A stretch of 7,271 nt of DNA, from NCBI GenBank assembly GCA_945888565.1, contig CAMDAL010000209.1, positions 1 to 7,271 on the forward strand. Direction: 5' to 3'. The position numbers were made by a program, and so were the translations under genes. Positions 1-5,708 of the stretch are shown piece after piece. Each line of letters begins with the position of its first letter. Within the stretch, counting starts at the first letter, position 1. The stretch comes from Devosia equisanguinis. GTDB lineage: Bacteria > Pseudomonadota > Alphaproteobacteria > Rhizobiales > Devosiaceae. Under the pieces are notes generated by a model. It was given only the letters and a program-made list of their open reading frames with translations, was not told the DNA's origin and searched no databases.

Positions 1-429
1 GTCGGGAACACGTTCCAGTTCCGCGGGCTGCTCGAAAAGGAAGGGCTGCGCAAGTTCGCCACCACCCTTCCGCCCGGCTGGATCGAGCGGATGCGGACCA
101 GCCATGAACGCATCATGGCCTTCGTCCGCGAGGTCAACGACCTCAACACCTACCGCATTCCGGTCAAGCAGCTGGAGCGCGAGTTCCACGAGAGCTTCAT
201 CTCGGCCTACGGCAACAACCACCTGAGCATGGTCTACGCCCGGCTGATCCAGAAGATGTACCTGATCCGCCTGCACAACCTCGACGCAGTCGGCCCCATC
301 CACACCATCACCTCGATGCGCGAGCACCTCGACATCATCGACGGCCTCGCGGCCGGCGACATCGAGGGCGCCATCGACGCGCTCGACCGCCACCTGAAGG
401 GCGTTCTGCACCGCACGCTGACCTACTGA
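1..429 (+). CDS. GntR-family transcriptional regulator, C-terminal FCD domain (5' partial)
   Basis: The frame is open from base 1 to the TGA at 427-429, giving the last 142 residues of a longer protein whose start and N-terminal winged-helix domain lie outside the window. What remains is all-helical and fits the FCD ligand-binding domain of FadR/GntR regulators: a helix with E59-x3-H63 (REFHESF), the usual small loop with Asn (GNNH, 71-74), then H109 (REHLDII) followed by GD at 119-120 and H131 (DRHL). In the family an acidic residue and three His from these positions bind a metal that helps hold a carboxylate effector. Here the first ligand position, usually Asp, is Glu59. Such proteins are cytoplasmic dimers that control catabolic or transport genes; the effector cannot be named from this half. 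Base composition matches the GC-rich host. The family call is secure; the specific role is unknown. Confidence 0.85.
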   Translation, partial: VGNTFQFRGLLEKEGLRKFATTLPPGWIERMRTSHERIMAFVREVNDLNTYRIPVKQLEREFHESFISAYGNNHLSMVYARLIQKMYLIRLHNLDAVGPIHTITSMREHLDIIDGLAAGDIEGAIDALDRHLKGVLHRTLTY

Positions 430-510
430 CCGGACGTGCGAGGGCCCCCGCCGGCCTCGCGGCCTCGGGTTGTTCGCAGAACCTGCCCCCTTTCGGGCGC
501 AGTGAAGCGG

Positions 511-576
511 GGCCGGCGAGGCTGGCGCCCCGACGCGGGTCGTCCGCAAACAAGTGAGGCTCTCGCCTCGCCGGCC
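511..576. repeat. 12-bp perfect inverted repeat
   Basis: GGCCGGCGAGGC at 511-522 is the exact reverse complement of GCCTCGCCGGCC at 565-576, with 42 bases between. The right arm is followed by GATCGGGGTTTT, so the structure could act as a weak terminator for the gene ending at 429, but the loop is long and the T-run short. It could equally be the remnant of a mobile palindromic element. Confidence 0.6.
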
Positions 577-686
577 GATCGGGGTTTTGGGCTTATGGTA
601 CCGCGACCCGGGAGCATCCCGTGCCACATCGCGGAAAGCGTGGGTGGCCTGACAACCCGGGCGACCCGGCATTGCCCACCTCTCCC

Positions 687-708
687 GGCCGCCTTGTGCA
701 TGGCGGCC
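687..708. repeat. perfect 7-bp hairpin
   Basis: GGCCGCC (687-693) and GGCGGCC (702-708) are exact reverse complements around an 8-base loop. No T-run follows, so an intrinsic terminator is not supported. Its function is unknown. Confidence 0.5.
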
Positions 709-761
709 TCGCTCCCTGGAGCACCCTGCATCGGGCACCCCCTGCGTTGCTAGCGGCTTGG

Positions 762-917
762 CCAGCGAACTGGCCCATGCCGAGGTACTTTCGGCCTGAC
801 CCGGAACGACTCCCGGACCACCCAACCTCCCCCGCACCAACCACTCGTCATGATCTCGCTTCGGTGCGCGGGACGGGGGGAGAATCGCATGGGGTTGGGG
901 CGCGGGGATAAGTTTCC
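762..917. repeat. Intergenic repeat, copy A of three
   Basis: This copy begins with CCAGCGAACTGGC (identical at 1315-1327) and ends near AAGTTTCC (910-917, identical to 1452-1459). Inside it, 831-853 matches 1387-1409 base for base (23 bases around ACCACTCGTCATGA). The distance from GCGAAC to GTCATGA is 82 bases here, 84 in copy B and 85 in copy C, so the three copies are collinear over their whole left half. On the minus strand all three translate to a similar stretch (SGWCG...PK.PRH.PVRW in copies A and C). I take that as shared ancestry of the DNA, not as a coding signal. Confidence 0.75.
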
Positions 918-951
918 GAAATTGATCGAGCGCCGCGCAGGCAACGACGTC

Positions 952-1134
952 TCCTCCCCCTTGGTGGGGGAGGGTGGTGGAGCTTGCGAGCGTGAGCGAG
1001 ATGGCGGAACCGGGGAGAGGGGGTGGGTGAGCGTTGTTGGGCAGTAGCCAACGACCGGCGCTGACCCCCTCTCCCCAGCTTCGCTAGGCGGCGAGCCGCC
1101 AAGCTGGGCTACCCTCCCCCGCCGAGGGGGAGGA
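952..1134. repeat. 183-bp imperfect palindromic intergenic element with nested hairpins
   Basis: The ends are TCCTCCCCC (952-960) and its exact reverse complement GGGGGAGGA (1126-1134), each flanking a further GGGGGAGGG-type block. An inner perfect 13-bp pair lies at 1012-1024 and 1064-1076. The right half carries its own hairpin: CCCAGCTT (1074-1081) with AAGCTGGG (1101-1108), enclosing GGCGGC/GCCGCC (1087-1092, 1095-1100). A small CGTTG/CAACG stem (1032-1036, 1049-1053) lies at the centre. Elements with this plan (outer C/G-tract arms, an AGCTTCGCT-type side hairpin) are, from general knowledge, common between genes in alphaproteobacteria and are probably non-autonomous mobile repeats. It sits between copies A and B of the other repeat. 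Confidence 0.8.
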
Positions 1135-1150
1135 TGCGATGTGGCTTGAA

Positions 1151-1308
1151 CCGCGAACGGGTCGGCGGTGGTGCCTTTTTGGTCCGAAAGGCGGCGACCC
1201 TTCGCTCAGCCAACATCCTTCGCACACTAACCACTTGTCATGACCTCGCTTCGATGCTCGGGACGGGGGCGGCAGCGGGCGCCGGGGTTGGGCGAGGAGA
1301 TCAGTGTG
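1151..1308. repeat. Intergenic repeat, copy B of three (most diverged)
   Basis: Aligned to copies A and C through GCGAAC (1153-1158) and the core at 1221-1268 (GCAC..TAACCACTTGTCATGACCTCGCTTCG then TGCTCGGGACGGGG, read with gaps). Its left half matches only loosely (for example GGTCCGAAAGG where C has CTTTCGGCCC), whereas its right part resembles A (GGGGTTGGG then a GGAGAT-like block). Copy B is followed almost directly by copy C; the GCGAAC words are 165 bases apart. The right boundary is approximate. Confidence 0.6.
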
Positions 1309-1314
1309 GCAAGA

Positions 1315-1459
1315 CCAGCGAACTGGCTCATGCCGCGGACCTTTCGGCCCGGCTCGGAACGACTTCTGAGCCACCCCAACCTCCCACCCGCACCAACCAC
1401 TCGTCATGAATCTCAATTGGATGCGCGGGACGACGGGAGGGGCGCGGGGGTAAGTTTCC
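1315..1459. repeat. Intergenic repeat, copy C of three
   Basis: This copy shares CCAGCGAACTGGC, a TTTCGGCC block, GGAACGACT, the identical 23 bases at 1387-1409, ATGCGCGGGACG and the AAGTTTCC end (1452-1459) with copy A. The drop in GC content toward the two-gene cassette starts within a few bases of its right end, so this copy marks the left edge of the atypical segment. Confidence 0.7.
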
Positions 1460-1492
1460 TCACCTTACTCGTCGTCAATGCGGTACAGACGG

Positions 1493-1521
1493 TGGACAAA
1501 CGATACCGTGCGCTCTAGAAC
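1493..1521 (+). promoter_or_regulatory. Candidate sigma-70-type promoter for the HD / YwgA-like pair
   Basis: TGGACA (1493-1498, five of six against TTGACA) and TAGAAC (1516-1521, four of six against TATAAT) are separated by 17 bases, in the AT-richer DNA just before the cassette. Transcription would start about 80 bases before the ATG at 1610. This is consensus matching only; alphaproteobacterial promoters are often poor matches. Confidence 0.3.
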
Positions 1522-1595
1522 GAAAGTAGAACGCTCGTCAACGATATTGCGGAAGTTCGAAGCGGTGATAGTCATTGGTGCAAGTGACCACGAAC

Positions 1596-1600
1596 AAGGA
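1596..1600 (+). promoter_or_regulatory. Ribosome binding site that fixes the HD gene start
   Basis: AAGGA lies 9 bases before the ATG at 1610. The more upstream in-frame ATG at 1478 has no purine-rich sequence before it, and the 44 codons it would add (1478-1609) do not look like the conserved start of this family. The protein is therefore called from 1610, MPVKRLHEFRDPLY. Confidence 0.65.
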
Positions 1601-1609
1601 CAAATTGTA

Positions 1610-2824
1610 ATGCCGGTTAAGCGGCTACATGAGTTTCGCGATCCACTATACAGCTTCATCTCGTTGGACAGACAAGAGCGGTCCCTAGTTGATTCGGAAC
1701 CGTTTCAACGGCTTCGTCAAATTCAACAACTGGCGCTCACGCCGCTGGTCTATCCAGGGGCTACGCACAAACGGTTCGAGCATTCGCTTGGCGTCATGCA
1801 CGTCGCCAAAATGATATTTGACGTGGTAACCGACCCGGCGAACGTTCATCCATCTATCGAGCATGTGATTCCCGACCGTGAGGCGCTGTCTTATTGGAAG
1901 GCGGTGCTTGCGCTAGCCGCATTGGCTCATGACATTGGACATCTGCCGTTCTCACACGCGGCAGAGAAAAAATTGCTCCCAAAGGGCGAGGACCATGAAT
2001 CACTTACGTTAAAGCTGATCGAAGACGGATGCCTGTCGCATGTGTGGGCGACGGGGCATCCTGTTCGTATAAAGGACGTGCAAAAACTCGCAGTTGGTCA
2101 GAAGAAACTCAAGAACGAGAGCTTCTCGACTTGGGAATCGCTGTTGTCAGAAATGATAGTGGGTGACGCTTTTGGTGCCGATCGGATAGATTATTTACTC
2201 CGTGACTCATATCACGCTGGGGTGTCGTACGGCAGGTTTGATCACTGGCGCCTGATCGAGTCGTTGCGAATTTTACCCGAGTCTGCTGGGAATGGGGGGA
2301 GCACCGAGCCCAAACTTGGTGTGGAGTTGGGAGGGCTGCACTCTGCTGAAGCTCTTCTTCTTGCTAGATACTTCATGTATGAACAGGTATATTTTCATCC
2401 GGTCAGGAGGATATATGACCTTCACCTGATCGAGTTCATGTCTTTATTGTACGGCGAGAATGGCTATCCTGTCGACCCACAGTTTCACCTGGGCCAGACG
2501 GACAACGAAGTCATGTCGGCGATGAGGTCGATCAAGAAAGACAAGCGGAATGCCGCTTATTCGGCTGCTGACGCAATCTTGGGGCGTGGGCACTTTCGGC
2601 TAGTTTACAGCTTCAATCCTTCAGACCAAGGGGTGCTCAGGGCGGCGGTTGAGGCTGGCAGGGTCAAACCTGATGTCGACAAGCCCCTCAACAGCCCAGC
2701 ATATCAGCTCGCGAAGGCGCTTTCGACGAAGTTCGGATCGTCAAATGTCAAGACTGACCTTTATGTTCAGGGGTCGTCGGAATCGGTGTTTCCTGTTCTA
2801 ATGGGTGACGGACGCATTGAGTAG
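1610..2824 (+). CDS. HD-domain phosphohydrolase, YwfO/EF1143-like (probable dNTPase), ended early by an in-frame TAG
   Basis: This is a 404-residue cytoplasmic protein of the HD superfamily (COG1078 type). It opens with the family's N-terminal pattern (RDPLYSFI, then PFQRLRQIQQL at 31-41, SAMHD1/dNTPase-like). The metal site is complete: H58 (RFEHSLGVMH), H107-D108 (LAHDIGH) and D191 (FGADRIDYLLRDS), with extra His at 111, 116 and 129. In relatives such as E. faecalis EF1143 these sites remove triphosphate from dNTPs; the substrate here is inferred. The C-terminal part (about 240-404) keeps the helical region GGLHSAEALLLARYFMYEQVY. The stop TAG at 2822-2824 looks premature, because the frame continues open for 46 codons up to the next gene. 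GC content is well below that of dnaG and rpoD, which suggests transfer. It is probably co-transcribed with the gene at 2962. The catalytic core is intact, so activity may survive. Family call is strong. Confidence 0.9.
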   Translation: MPVKRLHEFRDPLYSFISLDRQERSLVDSEPFQRLRQIQQLALTPLVYPGATHKRFEHSLGVMHVAKMIFDVVTDPANVHPSIEHVIPDREALSYWKAVLALAALAHDIGHLPFSHAAEKKLLPKGEDHESLTLKLIEDGCLSHVWATGHPVRIKDVQKLAVGQKKLKNESFSTWESLLSEMIVGDAFGADRIDYLLRDSYHAGVSYGRFDHWRLIESLRILPESAGNGGSTEPKLGVELGGLHSAEALLLARYFMYEQVYFHPVRRIYDLHLIEFMSLLYGENGYPVDPQFHLGQTDNEVMSAMRSIKKDKRNAAYSAADAILGRGHFRLVYSFNPSDQGVLRAAVEAGRVKPDVDKPLNSPAYQLAKALSTKFGSSNVKTDLYVQGSSESVFPVLMGDGRIE

Positions 2825-2965
2825 TCGGTATCGCTTTCGCCAATCTTGGCGACCTTTCCATTGATGACGGTAGATTCAATCTATGCCGCGCCTAATATTG
2901 TTGACGATGTGCGGAAATGGATTGCAAAATATCGTGAAGGTGTCCTGAACGGAGAAGTAATATGA
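2825..2965 (+). pseudogene. Stranded C-terminal extension of the HD gene beyond the in-frame TAG
   Basis: Reading on in the frame of the HD gene after the TAG at 2822-2824 gives 46 sense codons and a TGA at 2963-2965. The peptide begins SVSLSPILATFPLM and continues with TVDSIYAAPNIVDDVRKW and IAKYREGVLNGEVI. The last part looks like an ordinary amphipathic C-terminal helix, and nothing in the frame suggests random DNA. The TGA overlaps the ATG of the next gene as ATGA, the usual junction in coupled bacterial operons. A CAG-to-TAG change would explain the break by one transition. Readthrough, a real nonsense mutation and a base-call error cannot be told apart here. Confidence 0.7.
2951..2954 (+). 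promoter_or_regulatory. Ribosome binding site of the YwgA-like gene
   Basis: GGAG lies 7 bases before the ATG at 2962, inside the presumed ancestral HD reading frame. That arrangement fits translational coupling. With ribosomes now released at 2824, the site must recruit ribosomes on its own. Confidence 0.6.
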
Positions 2966-3483
2966 CCACAACCAGGGAGATGGTTCTCATTGGCGGTGTC
3001 GTTCGTTCTCTCCGCCAGCGTAATAGCTGGGCAGGGGAGACGCATATTCAGAAAGCAGCTTATATTGCAAAGGAAATCAGAGGCGTTCCCTTTGAAAGTG
3101 AATTTGTTCTATATAAGCATGGCCCATACTCTTTTGATTTAAACAAGAGCGTTGTTCACATGCGCGGTAGAGGGATTTTGAGCACAATTCAAAATCCTGG
3201 CTTTGGGCCGACCATGGAGGTAAATGAACCTCTCTGGGTCGCATTGGACAATGCGATCGGACATTATTTTTCTCAGTTTGAGGCTGGCATAAATTCTGTA
3301 TGCGACGTGCTTGCTACGAAGAATGTCGGCGAGTTGGAGCGGCTTGCGACTGCGGTATTTCTGAATAAGTCGCTTGGAGATACGTCAATCGAAGAAAAAG
3401 CGGATGAGATGGTGCGTATTAAGCCACATATTCCGCCGGACTTGGCGCGGCGTGCGTTCGATGAGGTTCGAGCTCTAAGTTAG
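2962..3483 (+). CDS. YwgA-like small protein paired with the HD phosphohydrolase
   Basis: This is a 173-residue soluble protein without signal peptide or membrane segment. The N-terminal ~75 residues hold a helix (HIQKAAYIAKEI, 28-39), a short hydrophobic strand (SEFVLYKHGPYSFDL, 46-60) and a following helix. The KxGPYSFDL box is typical of YwgA-type proteins (COG3465 as I remember it) and recalls the YGPxS box of Panacea/SocA-like domains, so a winged-helix-like fold is plausible but not proven. The C-terminal half is helical (LERLATAVFLNK, 125-136). In Bacillus subtilis ywgA lies next to ywfO, an HD gene of the same family as the upstream neighbour here, so the pairing itself supports the call. 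The start follows GGAG and overlaps the old HD frame by ATGA. Codon use is AT-richer than the flanks (about 33 % GC over 3061-3120). Molecular function is unknown; partner, regulator or antitoxin of the HD enzyme are all inference. Confidence 0.7.
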   Translation: MTTTREMVLIGGVVRSLRQRNSWAGETHIQKAAYIAKEIRGVPFESEFVLYKHGPYSFDLNKSVVHMRGRGILSTIQNPGFGPTMEVNEPLWVALDNAIGHYFSQFEAGINSVCDVLATKNVGELERLATAVFLNKSLGDTSIEEKADEMVRIKPHIPPDLARRAFDEVRALS

Positions 3484-3545
3484 GCACTTTACCTTCGACC
3501 AATCGCGCTTTGTTCCGGCAACACAACATCCCCCGTGACACCCGC

Positions 3546-3568
3546 GCCCGTCGTGCTTAGGTACGGGC
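3546..3568 (+). promoter_or_regulatory. Hairpin enclosing the dnaG ribosome binding site
   Basis: GCCCGT (3546-3551) and ACGGGC (3563-3568) are exact reverse complements around an 11-base loop, and the ATG of dnaG follows directly at 3569. The loop contains TTAGG (3557-3561), the only Shine-Dalgarno-like sequence at a usable distance (7 bases). In mRNA the stem would present or restrict that site. Six pairs could form by chance at this GC content. Confidence 0.4.
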
Positions 3569-5524
3569 ATGCGGTTCACGGACTCCTTTCTCGATGAAAT
3601 TCGTCAGCGCCTGCCGATTTCGCAGGTGGTGGGGGAGCATGTCATTTGGGACAAGCGGAAGAGTCAGCCGGGGCGGGGGGATTTTTGGGCGTGTTGTCCG
3701 TTCCATGGCGAGAAATCGCCCAGCTTTCATGCCGATGACCGGCGGGGCATCTACAAGTGTTTTGGCTGCGGGGTTTCCGGGGATCACTTCCGGTTTCTGA
3801 CCGAGAAGGCCGGGATGAGCTTTCCCGAGGCGGTGGAAAAGCTCGCCGGGATGTCCGGCGTGCCGATGCCGGCGCGGGATGCCGAGGACGAGAAGCGGCA
3901 GGAAGTCCGGCGGTCGCTTTACGATGTGATGGAGATCGCCACCCAGTACTTTGAGGCCGCGCTCAGCCACAATATCGGGGCGCGGGCGCGCGGCTACCTG
4001 CACGATCGGGGGGTGTCGCCGACGGCGGTGACGAAGTTCCGGCTCGGCTATGCGCCCGACAGCACCAACGGCCTGAAGGAGCATCTCGCGGCCAACGGGG
4101 TGACGGCGCAGGAAATGATCGACGCGGGGCTGGTGGTGGTGCGGGAGGAGAATCCGCTGCCCTATGACCGGTTCCGCAACCGGGTGATGTTCCCGATCTC
4201 GGATTTTCGCGGCAAGGTGATCGCGTTCGGCGGCCGGGCGCTGAGCCCCGACGTGCCGGCGAAGTATCTCAACTCGCCCGAGACCGAGCTCTTCAAGAAG
4301 CGGCAGAACCTCTACAACGGAAATACCGCGCGGGAGGCGGCGCGGTCGGGCAAGGCGGTGATCGTGGTCGAGGGGTATCTCGACGTGATCGCGGCCGTGA
4401 TGGCGGGGTTCGAGGGCACGGTGGCGCCGATGGGCACGGCGCTGACCGAGGAGCACCTGCAACTCTTATGGCGGATGAGCGAGCAGCCGATCCTCTGCTT
4501 CGATGGGGATGCCGCGGGACAGCGGGCGGCGGCCAAGGCGACGGACCTGGTGCTGCCGCACCTCGCGCCGGGGCGGACGGTGAAGATTGCAACGCTGCCC
4601 GAGGGGCAGGACCCGGACGATCTGATCAAGGCCGAGGGCAGGGGGGCGTTCGCCGAGGTGATCGACCGGGCGCGTTCGCTGAGTGACATGATCTGGAGCC
4701 TCGAGACCAATGGCGGCATTGTGCCGGAAACGCCGGAGGAGCGGGCGGCGCTGGAGCAGCGGCTGCGGGCGCGGGCCAACGCGATCGGCGATGCCTCGGT
4801 GAAGCGGCACTATTCGCAGGCGTTCGACGACAAGCTGCAGGCGTTCTTTGTGCCGGTGCGGCGGCAGCGCTACGAGGGGCGGCAGAACAACAGCTTCAAC
4901 AACGCCAACCGCAATGGCGGGCGGGGGCAGCCGTACAACTCGCTGCAGCGGGGCAATCCGCGGCTGGTGGTGTCGGATACGCTCAGGAACTCGCGGCTGA
5001 TGAAGCCGGGGCGGGCGGTGGAGGCGACGCCGCGGGAGGCGGCAATTTTGATGAGCCTCGTGAATCACCCCGGGCTCGTGGACAACCGAATCGAATCACT
5101 GGCGTCGCTGGAGCTGTCGTCGCCGGGGGCGCGGGGGCTGCTGAGCGCCATGCTGGACCTCGTGACGCTCGATCACGATATTTCGCCCGAGGGCCTGCGA
5201 TCGGCGCTCGGTGCGCGCGGACATGGGCCGGCGATCGAAAAAATGGCCGACATGCTGGCCCGCCAGGGCATCTGGCAATCGGGGGTGGAGATCGCCGACG
5301 GCGATGCCGAGACCGGGCTAAAACACGCGCTGGCCTTGCATTACAAATCGGTTGAGCTAAATAAGGCCCTGAAAGCAGCCGAAGTGGCGCTGGGCGACGA
5401 CCCGAGCGAAGAAACATTCGAACGGCTGCGAGACATCCAGAACCAGATTGCCACCGTCGATGGCACAGAAGCATTGATCGAAGGGTTTGGTTCGTTATCG
5501 GGACGCGCGACACGGAGCTTCTAG
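3569..5524 (+). CDS. dnaG: DNA primase DnaG
   Basis: This complete 651-residue primase makes RNA primers at the replication fork and is recruited by the DnaB helicase. Domains in order: N-terminal CHC2 zinc finger with C43, H46, C64 and C67 (CPFH ... YKCFGCG); the core, with the conserved RNRVMFPI motif at 203-210; and the Toprim fold with E268 (VVEGYLD), D312/D314 (DGDAAG) and the acidic GQDPDDL stretch (346-352) for metal-bound catalysis. A flexible linker rich in Asn, Gly, Arg and Gln (about 436-463) leads to the helical C-terminal helicase-binding region (about 485-640). The length is normal for alphaproteobacteria and longer than E. coli's. The start at 3569 leads straight into the expected MRFTDSFLDEIR; the Shine-Dalgarno (TTAGG) lies in the loop of a small hairpin. 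The gene is strongly GC-rich, with many GGG and GCG codons, in sharp contrast to the gene before it. rpoD follows after 184 bases, the conserved macromolecular-synthesis neighbourhood. Confidence 0.98.
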   Translation: MRFTDSFLDEIRQRLPISQVVGEHVIWDKRKSQPGRGDFWACCPFHGEKSPSFHADDRRGIYKCFGCGVSGDHFRFLTEKAGMSFPEAVEKLAGMSGVPMPARDAEDEKRQEVRRSLYDVMEIATQYFEAALSHNIGARARGYLHDRGVSPTAVTKFRLGYAPDSTNGLKEHLAANGVTAQEMIDAGLVVVREENPLPYDRFRNRVMFPISDFRGKVIAFGGRALSPDVPAKYLNSPETELFKKRQNLYNGNTAREAARSGKAVIVVEGYLDVIAAVMAGFEGTVAPMGTALTEEHLQLLWRMSEQPILCFDGDAAGQRAAAKATDLVLPHLAPGRTVKIATLPEGQDPDDLIKAEGRGAFAEVIDRARSLSDMIWSLETNGGIVPETPEERAALEQRLRARANAIGDASVKRHYSQAFDDKLQAFFVPVRRQRYEGRQNNSFNNANRNGGRGQPYNSLQRGNPRLVVSDTLRNSRLMKPGRAVEATPREAAILMSLVNHPGLVDNRIESLASLELSSPGARGLLSAMLDLVTLDHDISPEGLRSALGARGHGPAIEKMADMLARQGIWQSGVEIADGDAETGLKHALALHYKSVELNKALKAAEVALGDDPSEETFERLRDIQNQIATVDGTEALIEGFGSLSGRATRSF

Positions 5525-5596
5525 AGAGGTTTCGGGATCGCGCTCTTTCGCATATGGGCGAATCACCCGCCTGCGAGATCGATGACGGACAAGTGA

Positions 5597-5613
5597 CGGC
5601 TCGCCCGGAGCCG
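5597..5613. other. Small hairpin between dnaG and rpoD
   Basis: CGGCTC (5597-5602) and GAGCCG (5608-5613) form a perfect 6-bp stem with a 5-base loop. A weaker AAGGT/ACCTT stem (5621-5625, 5632-5636) ending in GTTT follows. Together they might slow or end transcription after dnaG, but neither has a proper T-run. I see no convincing promoter for rpoD in 5525-5708. Confidence 0.3.
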
Positions 5614-5708
5614 CTGCGCCAAGGTCCCTTTACCTTGTTTCAAGCCATGACCACGTAACGACTAGCGGAGCCCGAGCAGCAGGCGGGCCCCCCGGAGCAG
5701 TGAGCTAG

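Larger units (their letters stand above)
430..760. other. GC-rich intergenic stretch with hairpins, no gene seen
   Basis: This is the DNA after the GntR stop codon. Short open frames exist on both strands, but their translations are Arg/Pro/Gly-rich without domain-like patterns, as expected by chance at this GC content. The stretch holds tandem GGCCTCG words (453-459, 461-467), a 12-bp perfect inverted repeat (511-522 with 565-576) and a perfect 7-bp hairpin (687-693 with 702-708). No T-run-type terminator is obvious. It may hold the 3' untranslated region and terminator of the GntR gene and decayed intergenic repeats. Confidence 0.5.

Noticed and set aside
762..1459. CRISPR array
   Set aside because: Only three copies exist. 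They are about 150 bases long and diverged, with no short uniform spacers and no cas genes nearby.
436..1518. Several 60-110-codon open frames on both strands in the intergenic region
   Set aside because: Their translations are Arg/Pro/Gly/Ser-rich and overlap each other, and they run through repeats and palindromes. The similarity among the minus-strand translations at the three repeats follows from the repeated DNA.
1478..1609. Upstream in-frame start for the HD protein, adding 44 residues
   Set aside because: There is no ribosome binding site before 1478, the added residues do not resemble the family N-terminus, and AAGGA at 1596-1600 is well placed for the ATG at 1610.
3557..4462. 301-codon open frame on the minus strand opposite the first half of dnaG
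   Set aside because: Its translation is His/Arg/Pro-rich and of low complexity, as expected from the reverse complement of GC-rich codons. dnaG on the other strand has all its motifs.
3487..5636. CTTTACCTT found at both 3487-3495 and 5628-5636, considered as element boundaries
   Set aside because: Nine bases with no extended similarity around them, and dnaG between them is native. Most likely chance.
5565..5708. rpoD heat-shock or housekeeping promoter around CCTTGTTTCAAG (5634-5645)
   Set aside because: A TTGTTT-like box is present, but no acceptable -10 sequence follows at 16-18 bases, so I could not support it.
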